Origin: Oscillospiraceae bacterium
GTDB taxonomy: Bacteria > Bacillota > Clostridia > Oscillospirales > Oscillospiraceae
Direction of reading: 5' to 3'
NCBI GenBank assembly: GCA_017395085.1
Contig: JAFPWF010000024.1
Span: 124,001-188,000, forward strand
Length of the DNA: 64,000 nt
The notes beneath the pieces were generated by a model. That model was not told where the DNA came from. It worked only from the letters and a program-made list of their open reading frames with translations, and made no database searches. Both the position numbers and the translations under genes were made by a program. Below, piece after piece: positions 1-8,451 of this stretch (positions are counted from its first letter, which is position 1; every line of letters begins with the position of its first letter).

Positions 1-382
1 GACGCTTTGCCAGCTTCTTCAAAGGGGTGTTCACTTCACTTGCAGATACCGCCTCCCCAACGCCGTTGCTGCCGGCGTGGTTGAGCTGCACAAAGACCCT
101 GCTGCCGCCCTCGTGGATTGCGTCGGTAAGCTTCCGGTGCTCGTCGATCATCTCATCCGCGGCGATGGAGAGCTGCGCCTCGGCGGCGCGCCCGCTCTCA
201 ACGATGCAGCTGTGCTCCGTGATAATAATGCCCGGCCGGCTGCCGGCAGCGCGGTCACGGTAATACCTCACCAGTTCCTCCGTAACGTGGCCGCGGTCCG
301 TCATGCTTGTCTGCATGGGCGGCATCACAAGCCGGTTGCTTACGTTCAGTTTTCCGATCTGGATCGGTTTGTCCAACAGCAT
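1..382 (-). CDS. Old Yellow Enzyme family NADH:flavin oxidoreductase, N-terminal part (cut by window edge)
   Basis: The reading frame opens at ATG 382 behind GGGAGGAACG and runs off the left edge without a stop, giving about 127 residues. It begins MLLDKPIQIGKLNVSNRLVM, the usual entry strand of the FMN TIM barrel in the Old Yellow Enzyme and 2,4-dienoyl-CoA reductase families. It also contains GIIITEHSCI and the VFVQLNHAG strand with the conserved Gln-Leu-x-His motif. Known members reduce activated C=C bonds with NAD(P)H and FMN. Whether it carries the Fe-S/FAD extension seen in the homologue at 34510 cannot be seen here, and the substrate is unknown. Confidence 0.85.
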   Translation of the reverse strand, partial: MLLDKPIQIGKLNVSNRLVMPPMQTSMTDRGHVTEELVRYYRDRAAGSRPGIIITEHSCIVESGRAAEAQLSIAADEMIDEHRKLTDAIHEGGSRVFVQLNHAGSNGVGEAVSASEVNTPLKKLAKR

Positions 383-521
383 ATTCGTTCCTCCCCGGTG
401 CTTCGGTAATTATTTTCTTCCTTACTCCGCGGAAACGGAGCGATTCACCCTATTTTCAGAACTATTTTCAGTGTATATGGGAAACGGCCCGTTGTAAAGC
501 GGTTTTTCTATCCGTGCAGAC

Positions 522-1373
522 TCAGGGCGCTTTGCCTGCGCGTTCAGCGCGAGGCCTTTTGCCCGGAACCCTGAATTCACAGGGCACGTTGACCTGACAC
601 TTGCCGCAACCGTATCTGGGGGAGTACTTCTCCTGCATCCGGTCAACTTGCGCCTTGCAGAGAACGTTGTTTTTGCCGTGTTCCACTGTAATGGCCTGCG
701 CGGGGCAGTTTCTGGCGCAGGCGCCGCATTTGATGCAGTAATCGTCCACACCCGTGTAATCGCGTACTGTGGCGGGCCAGGTTTCGGAAACGATCAGACT
801 GGCGTATCTGCCGGCGATCCCTTTTTCGCTGATGAGCCCTCTTGACAGGCTGAAGGTTCCGAGACCGCAGGCGTACGCGGCGTGCCGCTCCGACCATCTG
901 CTGTCCGCGTGAAAGTCGGGCTTCTCCCCGGTAAAGGCCGCCTCGAACCGGATTCCAAATCTCTCGTCCAGGCTCGGCACGCAGCATTCGGTTCTGCGCT
1001 CCTTCAGCATCTTTTTTAAACCTGCCGTAAACCGGGAGATGAACGCCTGCCCCTCAATCCTCCCGTAAAGCCACTCCGGGGAAGGATCCGTCCGGTCAGC
1101 CCGGTTGCTGCGGCGCACCGCCTCCGTAAACGGCAGGAAAAAGGAAACCACGGTCCCGGCTGCAGGGAGCCATTCCTTCGGCGACATAAAGTTTGTCCCG
1201 ATGATTTCCGGCTGCCTGTATGATTCAAACAGCGCATCCTCCGCGTCGGCAAACCCGATCAGCGGTTCATCAAACAGGACGATGCTTCCGACCCCGGGGA
1301 TCTCCACCGTGTTCCCTTCCGTCTTCGCGAATATGGCGACGCAGTCACAGATAAAGGCTTCTTTTGAATACAT
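522..1373 (-). CDS. QueG-like 4Fe-4S ferredoxin-domain protein
   Basis: This 283-residue protein starts at ATG 1373 (MYSKEAFICD) behind AGAAAGAAG; an upstream extension in the same frame looks non-coding. The C-terminal third carries CIKCGACARNCP, a complete 4Fe-4S motif, followed by CGKCQVNVPC, which resembles the second cluster of epoxyqueuosine reductase (QueG). The N-terminal part matches the general layout of QueG-like reductases (FMSPKEWLPAAGTVVSFFLPF). True QueG is longer and cobalamin dependent, so this is better called a paralogue of unknown substrate, as found in many clostridia. It is cytoplasmic (no signal peptide) and lies 139 bp downstream of the ene-reductase start region, same strand. 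Confidence 0.75.
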   Translation of the reverse strand: MYSKEAFICDCVAIFAKTEGNTVEIPGVGSIVLFDEPLIGFADAEDALFESYRQPEIIGTNFMSPKEWLPAAGTVVSFFLPFTEAVRRSNRADRTDPSPEWLYGRIEGQAFISRFTAGLKKMLKERRTECCVPSLDERFGIRFEAAFTGEKPDFHADSRWSERHAAYACGLGTFSLSRGLISEKGIAGRYASLIVSETWPATVRDYTGVDDYCIKCGACARNCPAQAITVEHGKNNVLCKAQVDRMQEKYSPRYGCGKCQVNVPCEFRVPGKRPRAERAGKAP

Positions 1374-1585
1374 TGTGATCACTTCTTTCTCTGTGCAAAA
1401 GGCTCGAATGCTCTGTAAGATGAATCCAACATTCTGCTTGGAGCTTCCATGCTCCATATGAGCAGGTTTTTTACAGTTTACCATAGAAATGCAGTGTATA
1501 CCAGAGACTTTGCATTCACATGTGAATGGCAAAAGAGTTCCTTGTTTCTGCCTATGAAGGAGCGGATCCGAGTACGATTCTCCAC

Positions 1586-1614
1586 TTGATATGCTGCTGT
1601 ATTTCGGTTAAAAT
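1586..1614 (+). promoter_or_regulatory. sigma-A type promoter for the thioesterase-lplA-acoR operon
   Basis: TTGATA (1586-1591) and TAAAAT (1609-1614) are separated by exactly 17 bp. It lies 46 bp before the thioesterase start and is the only good promoter seen in the 286-bp gap between 1374 and 1659, which otherwise shows no gene. Confidence 0.6.
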
Positions 1615-1659
1615 ACAGTTAAACAACCACAATATATCAATGATTCGGAGAGATTCAGT

Positions 1660-2046
1660 ATGCTTGAACTCAACATTCGGGGCCGTGCGGAAAGCCTTGT
1701 TACCGAACAGAATACCGCTGCCAGCGTGGGCTCCGGTGACCTGCCTGTTTTTTCAACGCCATACATGCTCGCCCTGATGGAGGAGGCCTCGCAGAGTTCG
1801 GTTGCACCGTATCTTGAGGACGGGCAAAGCACGGTCGGCACCAAGCTTTCCATCAGCCATGACGCCGCAACCCCCGTCGGAATGAAGGTGTGGGCCGAGA
1901 GCTGCCTGACCGAGATCGACGGCCGCAGGCTGGTGTTTGACGTCTGTGCCTATGACGAGTGCGGAGTGATCGGGCAGGGAACCCACGAGCGCTTTATCAT
2001 CAAGCGGCAGCGCTTCCTCGAAAAGACCCAGGCAAAGAAACCCTGA
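1660..2046 (+). CDS. hotdog-fold thioesterase, FlK-like
   Basis: This 128-residue single-domain protein starts at ATG 1660 behind GGAGAG. The pattern VGSGDLPVFSTPYMLALMEEAS, then VGTKLSISHDAATPVG and the GTHERFII end match the fluoroacetyl-CoA thioesterase (FlK)-like branch of hotdog thioesterases, in which a Thr-Glu-His triad cleaves small acyl-CoA thioesters. Here STPYMLALMEE and the SHDAATP segment (His) provide the equivalent residues. It is the first gene of an operon with lplA and acoR, so a role in acyl-CoA housekeeping beside an acetyl-CoA-producing complex is inferred. Substrate is not known. Confidence 0.75.
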   Translation: MLELNIRGRAESLVTEQNTAASVGSGDLPVFSTPYMLALMEEASQSSVAPYLEDGQSTVGTKLSISHDAATPVGMKVWAESCLTEIDGRRLVFDVCAYDECGVIGQGTHERFIIKRQRFLEKTQAKKP

Positions 2047-2091
2047 CCCGCTGTTTTGACCTGAGCTTCAACGGACAGGACGTGAAGAATC

Positions 2092-3087
2092 ATGCCCGTG
2101 CATTATCTGGAAACCGGGTCGCTTGACCCTTGCTATAATCTGGCTCTGGAGCAGTTTGTGCTGGAGTACCGCACTGAAGGCGACTGGCTGATGCTCTGGC
2201 AGAACGCCAACACCATTGTCATTGGACAGAACCAGAACACCGCCGAAGAGATCGACCCCGCGTTTGTGGCGGCGCACGGGATTACCGTGGTGCGGCGCAT
2301 GACAGGAGGCGGTGCGGTTTACCATGACCTTGGGAACCTGAATTATTCCTTTATTACGGACGTTGGGAATGCGGAAGAATTGAGCATCCGGCGCTTTACC
2401 GAGCCGATCTGCAGGGCGCTTGCCACCTTGGGCGTCGAGGCGGAGACCTCCGGCCGGAATGACATTGTGGTGGATGGCAGAAAAGTCTCCGGTGTGGCTC
2501 AGCGTATCGCAGGCGGACGGATCCTCCATCACGGGACGCTGCTGTTCGACTCGGACCCCGCGATGATTGCAGGTTCGCTGCGGGCGGACCCTGCCAAATT
2601 CCGGTCCAAAAGCGCAAAGTCTGTGCGGAGCCGAGTCGGCATGCTGCGTGATTACCTCCCTGCGGGAACCGACCTGTGCACGTTCTGGGATCGGATCCTG
2701 CAGGAGCTTGCGCCGGAAGGAATCCTGCGGGAAAGCCTGACAGAACGGGAACTCGTGCTGGTCCGCCGCCTTGCCGACGAAAAGTACCGCAGCTGGGAAT
2801 GGACCTGGGGTCGCAGCCCGGACTACCAGGTGCAGCGGCGCGGGCGCTTTCCGGGCGGCACGCTGGAAGTGCGTATGAACGTGCACCGCGGCGCAATCAC
2901 CGACATCGTATTCTACGGCGACTTTATGGCGACCGCATCGCAGGCCACCCTGACCGAATCCCTGCGCGGCGTTAAAACGGAGCGCTCCGCGTTGGACGCA
3001 GCGCTGTCCCGCTTTGAGCTCGCCCCCGTGTTCGGGGGGATCACGAAAGACGAGGTTCTCGGCCTGATGCTGGGGGAAGGAGACTGA
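2092..3087 (+). CDS. lplA: lipoate-protein ligase A
   Basis: This 331-residue protein has the family-defining RRMTGGGAVYHDLGNLNYSF block (about residues 66-85) and the DIVVDGRKVSGVAQR segment with the catalytic lysine that binds lipoyl-adenylate. A C-terminal accessory domain (from about residue 245) is present, so it is the two-domain LplA type. It activates lipoate with ATP and transfers it to the lysine of lipoyl domains. The obvious clients are the E2 and E3 lipoyl domains encoded at 8452 and 9815. The stop is 2 bp before acoR, so the two are cotranscribed. The SD (AGGACGTGAAG) is weak. Confidence 0.93.
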   Translation: MPVHYLETGSLDPCYNLALEQFVLEYRTEGDWLMLWQNANTIVIGQNQNTAEEIDPAFVAAHGITVVRRMTGGGAVYHDLGNLNYSFITDVGNAEELSIRRFTEPICRALATLGVEAETSGRNDIVVDGRKVSGVAQRIAGGRILHHGTLLFDSDPAMIAGSLRADPAKFRSKSAKSVRSRVGMLRDYLPAGTDLCTFWDRILQELAPEGILRESLTERELVLVRRLADEKYRSWEWTWGRSPDYQVQRRGRFPGGTLEVRMNVHRGAITDIVFYGDFMATASQATLTESLRGVKTERSALDAALSRFELAPVFGGITKDEVLGLMLGEGD

Positions 3088-3089
3088 AC

Positions 3090-5012
3090 ATGGACCTTGC
3101 TGAAATGACCGAACTCTGGGCGCAGTTTGTCTATGAGGACAAGATGAGCCCAAAAATCAGGACGCCCATCGCCGAGTCGTGGAAAAGATGCAAGGCCGCG
3201 GGCGTAAACCCCGGCGGTGGCAAGGGCCGCCATATCGACGAGCGCGTGCTGGCCAGCGTCCGTACGGAAAACCAGCTGTTCCTGGACACCGCTGTGCCAA
3301 TCATGCACGAGATGTTCAAGTTCATCAAAGGCACACAGTTTCTGATCGTGCTGACTGACAGCGCCGGCTACCTGCTGGAAATACTCGGCCCGCCGGAGAT
3401 CATCGCCCGCTGCAACGACATGCGCTTTGTGCCCGGTGCCGAGTGGAGCAACCTGGAAGTAGGCACCAACGCCATCAGCGTCGCGCTGGATTACGACACG
3501 CCGATCCAGATGGTCGGCCCGGAACACTACTGCGTCTCGCACCACTCGTGGACCTGCTCCGCCTCTCCCATCCACGGGCCGAATGGCGAGATCATCGGCT
3601 GCATCAATCTCTCCGGCGACTACAAGGACGTAAACCCGCACACCCTGGCGGCGGTGCGGGAGGCCGCCCGCAACATCGAGGTGCAGATCAGCCACGCCTA
3701 TTATCAGCAGATGGTGGAATCGCTGCTGAACAGGACTGTTGACAGCATGATGCTTCTGCGGCGCGACGGCGAGCCCTTCTGGCTAAACGACGCCGCGAAG
3801 AAGCTGCTGCACGCGGACCTGGACGAGTTGCGGCGGATCGGCCTGCCGAGCATTTTTCCGAAGATCAACTGGAACCCCGACAGCTGGAAGAACGGTGAAC
3901 GCCTGGAACTGGACAACGTGCAAATGCTGGTGGACGGCGAGACCAAGTACTGCAGCATGACCGCAACACCGCTGATTGAGTACGGCTCCTACACCGTTGG
4001 CGTCATGTTCCGCGAACAGAAGCGCCTCATCCGCATTGCCAACAAGCTCGCGGGCAACCGGGCAGTGCACAGCTTCCGCGACTACCTCACCGTCAACGAG
4101 GACATGAAGAAGACCCTGGCACTCGCCGCGACCTTTGCCCGGTACGAGGGCAACATCCTCATCCAGGGTGAGAGCGGCACCGGCAAGGAGCTCCTTGCCC
4201 AGGCTATCCACAATGCGGGCAAGAATGCCTCAGGTCCGTTTGTGGCGGTCAACTGCGCTTCTATCCCGCGTGAGATGTTCGATGTGGAGCTATTCGGATA
4301 TGAAACGAACGCTTTCCCTGGTAAAGTGGATGAAGGTAAGCCAGGCCGCTTCGAACTGGCGCAGAACGGCACACTGTTTCTGGATGAGGTGTCTGCCATG
4401 CCACTGGAGATGCAAATCAAGCTCCTGCGCGCCGTGGAGACGCACTGTATCCAGCGTCTCGGAAGCACAAGCGAGATCCAGCTGAACATCCGCATCATCT
4501 CCTCGACCAACCAGGATCTGACCCGCCTGATCGAACGCGGCGACTTCCGTTCGGACATGTATTACCGGCTGAGTACCCTGAAGCTGGAGATCCCGCCACT
4601 GCGCGAGCGGCCCGAGGACATCGCGCTCATCGCCGGGCGCTTCCTTCAGACGCTGAACGAGAACAGCCTCTCCGCGCCCAAAAGTATGTCTGAGGAGTTT
4701 CTGGAGGGGCTGAGGGAATACAGCTGGCCCGGCAACATCCGCGAGCTTCAAAACAGCCTGGCCCGCGCCTACTACACCGGCAAATCTTCGGTACTGTCGG
4801 CGGAGGACCTCTCCCTCTCGCTGGAACACTCCGAGCCGCAGGAGAGCCCGGCAACCGCGATAACCGACACAGGCGAAGGCGCCATCATGGCCGCGCTCAC
4901 CATCTGCCGCGGCGACGTGCAGGCAGCCGCCGAACGCCTCGGCCTCAGCCGCGCCACCCTGTACCGGCGGCTGAAACAGTACAACATCAATCCAAAACAG
5001 CTGAAACTCTGA
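3090..5012 (+). CDS. acoR: AcoR-type AAA+ transcriptional activator lacking the GAFTGA loop
   Basis: This 640-residue regulator has an N-terminal GAF-like sensor region (about 60-200), a PAS-like segment (about 205-330), an AAA+ domain and a C-terminal Fis-type helix-turn-helix (AAERLGLSRATLYRRLKQYN). Walker A is GESGTGKE at about 360 and Walker B is GTLFLDEV. The sigma-54 contact motif GAFTGA is replaced by NAFPGK at residues 407-412, in an otherwise normal ELFGYE...GKPGRFELA context. In this family AcoR activates acetoin-catabolism genes; loss of GAFTGA is known from TyrR-like proteins that work at sigma-70 promoters. The acoA promoter nearby is sigma-70-like, which fits. Start chosen at ATG 3090 with GGAG 8 bp upstream. 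Confidence 0.88.
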   Translation: MDLAEMTELWAQFVYEDKMSPKIRTPIAESWKRCKAAGVNPGGGKGRHIDERVLASVRTENQLFLDTAVPIMHEMFKFIKGTQFLIVLTDSAGYLLEILGPPEIIARCNDMRFVPGAEWSNLEVGTNAISVALDYDTPIQMVGPEHYCVSHHSWTCSASPIHGPNGEIIGCINLSGDYKDVNPHTLAAVREAARNIEVQISHAYYQQMVESLLNRTVDSMMLLRRDGEPFWLNDAAKKLLHADLDELRRIGLPSIFPKINWNPDSWKNGERLELDNVQMLVDGETKYCSMTATPLIEYGSYTVGVMFREQKRLIRIANKLAGNRAVHSFRDYLTVNEDMKKTLALAATFARYEGNILIQGESGTGKELLAQAIHNAGKNASGPFVAVNCASIPREMFDVELFGYETNAFPGKVDEGKPGRFELAQNGTLFLDEVSAMPLEMQIKLLRAVETHCIQRLGSTSEIQLNIRIISSTNQDLTRLIERGDFRSDMYYRLSTLKLEIPPLRERPEDIALIAGRFLQTLNENSLSAPKSMSEEFLEGLREYSWPGNIRELQNSLARAYYTGKSSVLSAEDLSLSLEHSEPQESPATAITDTGEGAIMAALTICRGDVQAAAERLGLSRATLYRRLKQYNINPKQLKL

Positions 5013-5029
5013 ATCTTTTCCCCATTTTA

Positions 5030-5066
5030 CCGCCGGCTCGGAACCTTGCGCGCTCCGGGCCGGCGG
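5030..5066 (+). terminator. hairpin after acoR
   Basis: CCGCCGGCTCGG (5030-5041) pairs with CCGGGCCGGCGG (5055-5066) at 11 of 12 positions around a 13-base loop, 17 bp after the acoR stop. There is no long T-run behind it, so termination may be partial. Confidence 0.5.
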
Positions 5067-5071
5067 CATTA

Positions 5072-5127
5072 TTCTCACGCTTGAGAATTTTTGATTATTT
5101 CTCATCTAGTTTTCTCAAATCGTCTCA
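5072..5127 (+). promoter_or_regulatory. cluster of TTCTCA/TGAGAA boxes, probable AcoR binding region
   Basis: A perfect dyad TTCTCA-CGCT-TGAGAA sits at 5072-5087. Further TTCTCA copies lie at 5099-5104 and 5112-5117, and a TCTCA at 5123-5127. Another TGAGAA at 5229-5234 overlaps the -35 box of the acoA promoter. The region is 100-180 bp upstream of that promoter, as expected for an enhancer-binding activator. Assignment to AcoR is inference from position. Confidence 0.5.
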
Positions 5128-5227
5128 CAATCTCGGCCGAAATTTTCAACATTTTGGCGGTTCTGTCCAGTTTTTGCTTGATAAACTGGCTAAAACACAG
5201 AAAATCCATCGGATGCCGATTTCCCTG

Positions 5228-5256
5228 TTGAGAATTCTGCGAGAAAAATCTATAAT
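5228..5256 (+). promoter_or_regulatory. sigma-A type promoter for the aco operon
   Basis: TTGAGA (5228-5233), a 17-bp spacer and TATAAT (5251-5256) form a near-consensus promoter 80 bp before acoA. A TGAGAA box overlaps the -35 element. A weak -24/-12-like alternative at 5163-5178 has the wrong first G of the GG pair. Confidence 0.6.
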
Positions 5257-5335
5257 ATCCGCAGGAACACAGACGGAACGTCTGCGGAAAAAGGAATGTA
5301 CCCGCATTCCTACAACACGAGATAGGAGGTTTGAC

Positions 5336-6322
5336 ATGTCAATCAGCAAAGAACAGATGAGAGACATCTATACCCGCATGTGCCGCATCCGTGCCTTTGA
5401 GACGGCAGCCAAGGATCTGTTTGCCGAAGGCAAGATCTACGGATTTGCCCACCTCTATTTGGGTGAAGAGGCGATTGCTCCGGCCGTGTGCGAGTGCCTG
5501 CGGGATGATGACTTCATCACAAGTACACACCGTGGCCACGGCCACATCATCGCCAAGGACGGCGATCTGAACTTGATGATGGCAGAACTCTTCGGCCGCT
5601 ACACCGGCTACTGCAAGGGCAAGGGCGGCTCCATGCACATCGCTGACAGAACCAAGGGCATCCTCGGTGCCAACGGTATCGTCGGCGCCGGTCACTGCAT
5701 CTCCTGCGGCGCCGGTCTGTCCATCAAGATCCGTGGAACCGATCAGGTTTGCGTCTGCTTCTTCGGCGACGGTTCCACCAACCAGGGCACCTTCCATGAG
5801 TCCCTGAACATGGCTTCCATCTGGAAGCTCCCCATCGTCTTCGTGTGCGAGAACAACCACTACGGCATCTCCATGAGCCAGGACCGCCACCAGGCCATTA
5901 AGGACATCGCCGACCGCGGTGCCGCCTACAATGTGCCCGGCGTGGCTGTCGACGGCAACGACCCGGTCGCCGTATTCGAAGCTGCCGAGGAGGCTGTTGC
6001 CCGCGCCCGTGCCGGCAAAGGCCCCACGCTCATTGAGTGCAAGACCTACCGTCAGCGCGGTCACTTCGAGGGCGACCCCGCTACCTACAAGCCCAAAGAA
6101 GAGCAGGCCGCATGGATGGCCAAAGACCCGATGCCTCGCTTCGAGAAGTACCTGGAAGAGAACGGCGTCATGACGGCCGAGGAGATCAAGGCCGTAAAGG
6201 ACGGCGTTGCAAAACAGATTGAGGAAGCCATCGCGTTCGCAGATGCTCAGCCCTATGCACCCGAGGAGAGCGCCGTCGTAGATGTATATTCCGATATTAA
6301 TGCGGAGGTGCGTGAGAGATGA
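5336..6322 (+). CDS. acoA: acetoin dehydrogenase E1 component, alpha subunit (TPP-dependent)
   Basis: The 328-residue protein starts at ATG 5336 with AGGAGG 6 bp upstream; an in-frame extension to 5081 would run through the promoter and is rejected. The thiamine-diphosphate motif begins GDGSTNQGTFHESLN and ends at CENN, the normal GDG-x(n)-NN spacing, and the loop GHGHIIAKDG carries the conserved His. With AcoB it forms the heterotetrameric E1 that decarboxylates or cleaves the substrate and passes the acyl group to E2 lipoate. The family also includes pyruvate and branched-chain E1; acetoin is preferred here because of the neighbouring acoX and acoR. Confidence 0.9.
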   Translation: MSISKEQMRDIYTRMCRIRAFETAAKDLFAEGKIYGFAHLYLGEEAIAPAVCECLRDDDFITSTHRGHGHIIAKDGDLNLMMAELFGRYTGYCKGKGGSMHIADRTKGILGANGIVGAGHCISCGAGLSIKIRGTDQVCVCFFGDGSTNQGTFHESLNMASIWKLPIVFVCENNHYGISMSQDRHQAIKDIADRGAAYNVPGVAVDGNDPVAVFEAAEEAVARARAGKGPTLIECKTYRQRGHFEGDPATYKPKEEQAAWMAKDPMPRFEKYLEENGVMTAEEIKAVKDGVAKQIEEAIAFADAQPYAPEESAVVDVYSDINAEVRER

Positions 6323-7290
6323 GTAAGATGATGACTTACGGTGAAGCCATCCGCGAGGCAATGTCCATCCGGATGCGCGAAGACCCTACTGTGGTCCTGT
6401 TCGGTGAAGACGTCGGTGCATTCGGCGGCTGCTTCGGTGTCAGCGCCGGCATGTTCGATGAGTTCGGACCCGAGCGTGTACGCGATACCCCGATTTCCGA
6501 AGGCGCCATCATCGGCTGCGCCGTCGGCAGCGCGGCAACCGGCCTCCGTCCGATTGCTGAGCTGATGTTCAACGACTTTCTGACCGTCGGTATGGACCAG
6601 TTGGTCAACCAGGCGGCCAAGATGCGCTTTATGTTTGGCGGCAAGATTTCCATGCCCATGGTCGTGCGTCTGCCCGCAGGTGCCGGCACCGGCGGTGCGG
6701 CACAGCACTGCCAGAGTCTGGAAGCCTGGCTGACTCACGTTCCCGGCCTGAAGGTCGTGTATCCCAGCAATGCACAGGATGCTCTGGGCCTGATGCTGAC
6801 CTCAATTGACGATGATAACCCGGTGATGTTCTTCGAGAACAAGTGCCTGTATGCCACCAAGAGCGAAGTCACCAGCTTCGATCCCATTCCGCTGGGCAAG
6901 GGCCGTATCGCTCTCGAAGGCGAAGACCTGACAATTGTCACCTACGGCCGTCAGGTTTATACCGCTCTGAACGCTGCAAAGGAGCTGGCGGCGGACGGCA
7001 TCAAGGCCGAAGTCATTGATATCCGCTCCCTGTTCCCGCTGGACAAGGATATCATCCGCGAAAGCCTTGAAAAGACCAATAAGGTCATTATCATTACCGA
7101 AGAGACCAAACGCGGCGGCTACGGCGGCGAAATCTCCGCTACCATCGGTGAGGAAATGTTCGACCTGCTCGACGCTCCGATTGCGCGCATCGGTTCTCTG
7201 GATACCCCGGTACCCTTTGCCCCGAACCTGGAGCAGTATTACATGCCCAACGAGAGAGACATCGTGGTTGCCGCGAAGAAGATGTTCTGA
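6319..7290 (+). CDS. acoB: acetoin dehydrogenase E1 component, beta subunit
   Basis: This 323-residue protein overlaps acoA by 4 bp (ATGA), implying translational coupling and equal subunit supply. It shows the transketolase pyrimidine-domain pattern: TYGEAIREAM, VVLFGEDVGAFGGCFGVS, RVRDTPISEGAIIGCAVG and a C-terminal transketolase domain with TYGRQVYTAL and EVIDIRSLFPLDKD. Length is typical for E1 beta. It binds the aminopyrimidine half of TPP and completes the E1 active site. Two stem-loops follow the stop. Confidence 0.92.
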   Translation: MSKMMTYGEAIREAMSIRMREDPTVVLFGEDVGAFGGCFGVSAGMFDEFGPERVRDTPISEGAIIGCAVGSAATGLRPIAELMFNDFLTVGMDQLVNQAAKMRFMFGGKISMPMVVRLPAGAGTGGAAQHCQSLEAWLTHVPGLKVVYPSNAQDALGLMLTSIDDDNPVMFFENKCLYATKSEVTSFDPIPLGKGRIALEGEDLTIVTYGRQVYTALNAAKELAADGIKAEVIDIRSLFPLDKDIIRESLEKTNKVIIITEETKRGGYGGEISATIGEEMFDLLDAPIARIGSLDTPVPFAPNLEQYYMPNERDIVVAAKKMF

Positions 7291-7300
7291 TACTCTGCCT

Positions 7301-7368
7301 GTCCCTTCCGGGCTTCTCCCCGGGAGGGACGGCAACAGACTGTGCTGCGGCATTTTGCCGCAGCACAG
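7301..7368 (+). other. two consecutive intercistronic stem-loops between acoB and acoX
   Basis: GTCCCTTCCGGG (7301-7312) pairs with CCCGGGAGGGAC (7319-7330), with one G-T wobble. CTGTGCTGCGGCA (7340-7352) pairs perfectly with TGCCGCAGCACAG (7356-7368). Neither is followed by a T-run, so they look more like mRNA stabilising or processing structures, or a weak attenuator, than a full terminator. The acoX SD begins 8 bp later. Confidence 0.6.
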
Positions 7369-7389
7369 AATTTACAGAGGAGGATCCTT

Positions 7390-8397
7390 ATGGCGTCCAT
7401 CGGCATTATCGCAAATCCCCAGTCCGGCAAGGACATTCGGAGACTTGTTTCCTATGCCACCACCATTGACAACAACGAAAAGGTCAACATCTGCAAACGC
7501 ATCGTGCTTGCCGCTTACGGCATCGGCATCGAAAAGGCCGTTTTTATGCCTGACACCTTCACCATGGGCTACAGCGTCCAGTACCAGCTGGAGGACGACA
7601 AGATGCCCTGCTGCGACATTGAGGTCCTGGACTTTAATTTTGAAGCTACCATGGCAGATACGGTTCAGGCTGCTGCGATGATGGAAGAGATGGGCCTCGG
7701 CTGCGTTGTCGTACTCGGCGGAGACGGCACCTCACGCGCGGCAGCAAAGAGCCTGAAAAAAACACCGATGCTGTCTATTTCCACCGGCACCAACAACGTC
7801 TATCCCGCCATGATGGAAGGCACCGTCGCCGGCATGGCCGCGGCTGCCACCGCCCTGATGAAGGACCCCTACTCGGTCTGCATCCACGACAAGAGGATTC
7901 AGGTTTTCGTCAACGGGCAGTACCGCGACATGGCGCTGATTGATGCTGTCATCTCGGACGATGAATTCGCCGGTGCGAAGGCCATCTGGGATCCCGTCAA
8001 GATGAAGCACATCATCGTCTCGCGCTGCCATCCGGCGTCCATCGGGTTTTCCGCCGTTCCCGGGGCCTACCGCATCGTGGAAGACACTGACCCCTTTGGC
8101 TTTGCCGTGGCGCTGGGTGAAAGCGGCACTCCGGTCCGGGCGCCGATTGCGGCCGGCATCCTCACGCCGATGAATATCCGCAGTTCCCGTGAACTGCCGC
8201 TGGGCGAGCCTTATACCGTTGTCGCGGACCGCCCCTGCATGATCGCACTGGACGGTGAACGCGAAGTGAAACTCTTCCCCGGCGACCGAGCCGACTTTGT
8301 CATCAGTACCGATGGGCCGTGGCGTGTTCTGCCGCGGAAGGCCATCGCATTTGCGCAACAACTCGGAATGTTCAGGGGTGCGACCCCTTCTACATAA
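7390..8397 (+). CDS. acoX: AcoX, ATP-NAD kinase-like acetoin catabolism protein
   Basis: The 335-residue protein starts at ATG 7390 behind GAGGAGG. VVVLGGDGTSRAAAK is the GGDGT nucleotide motif of the NAD/diacylglycerol kinase fold, followed by SISTGTNNVYP, equivalent to the GTxND/GTAND region. AcoX proteins occur in acetoin dehydrogenase operons and their reaction is still not established; a nucleotide or small-molecule kinase role is likely from the fold. Position between E1 beta and E2 is the usual one for acoX and is a main reason to call the operon aco rather than pdh. Confidence 0.85.
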   Translation: MASIGIIANPQSGKDIRRLVSYATTIDNNEKVNICKRIVLAAYGIGIEKAVFMPDTFTMGYSVQYQLEDDKMPCCDIEVLDFNFEATMADTVQAAAMMEEMGLGCVVVLGGDGTSRAAAKSLKKTPMLSISTGTNNVYPAMMEGTVAGMAAAATALMKDPYSVCIHDKRIQVFVNGQYRDMALIDAVISDDEFAGAKAIWDPVKMKHIIVSRCHPASIGFSAVPGAYRIVEDTDPFGFAVALGESGTPVRAPIAAGILTPMNIRSSRELPLGEPYTVVADRPCMIALDGEREVKLFPGDRADFVISTDGPWRVLPRKAIAFAQQLGMFRGATPST

Positions 8398-8451
8398 ACC
8401 AAAAGCAAAAGAATATAAAATTAGATCATAACCATGCGAAGGAGGAACAAT

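Noticed and set aside
2068-3153. Minus-strand frame opposite lplA
   Set aside because: lplA has the RRxTGGG motif and lysine; the opposite frame has no recognisable domain or SD.
5163-5178. Possible sigma-54 -24/-12 element before acoA
   Set aside because: The GC at -12 fits, but the -24 element reads TG instead of GG. A sigma-A promoter with TATAAT lies 60 bp downstream and AcoR lacks GAFTGA. Kept only as an alternative.
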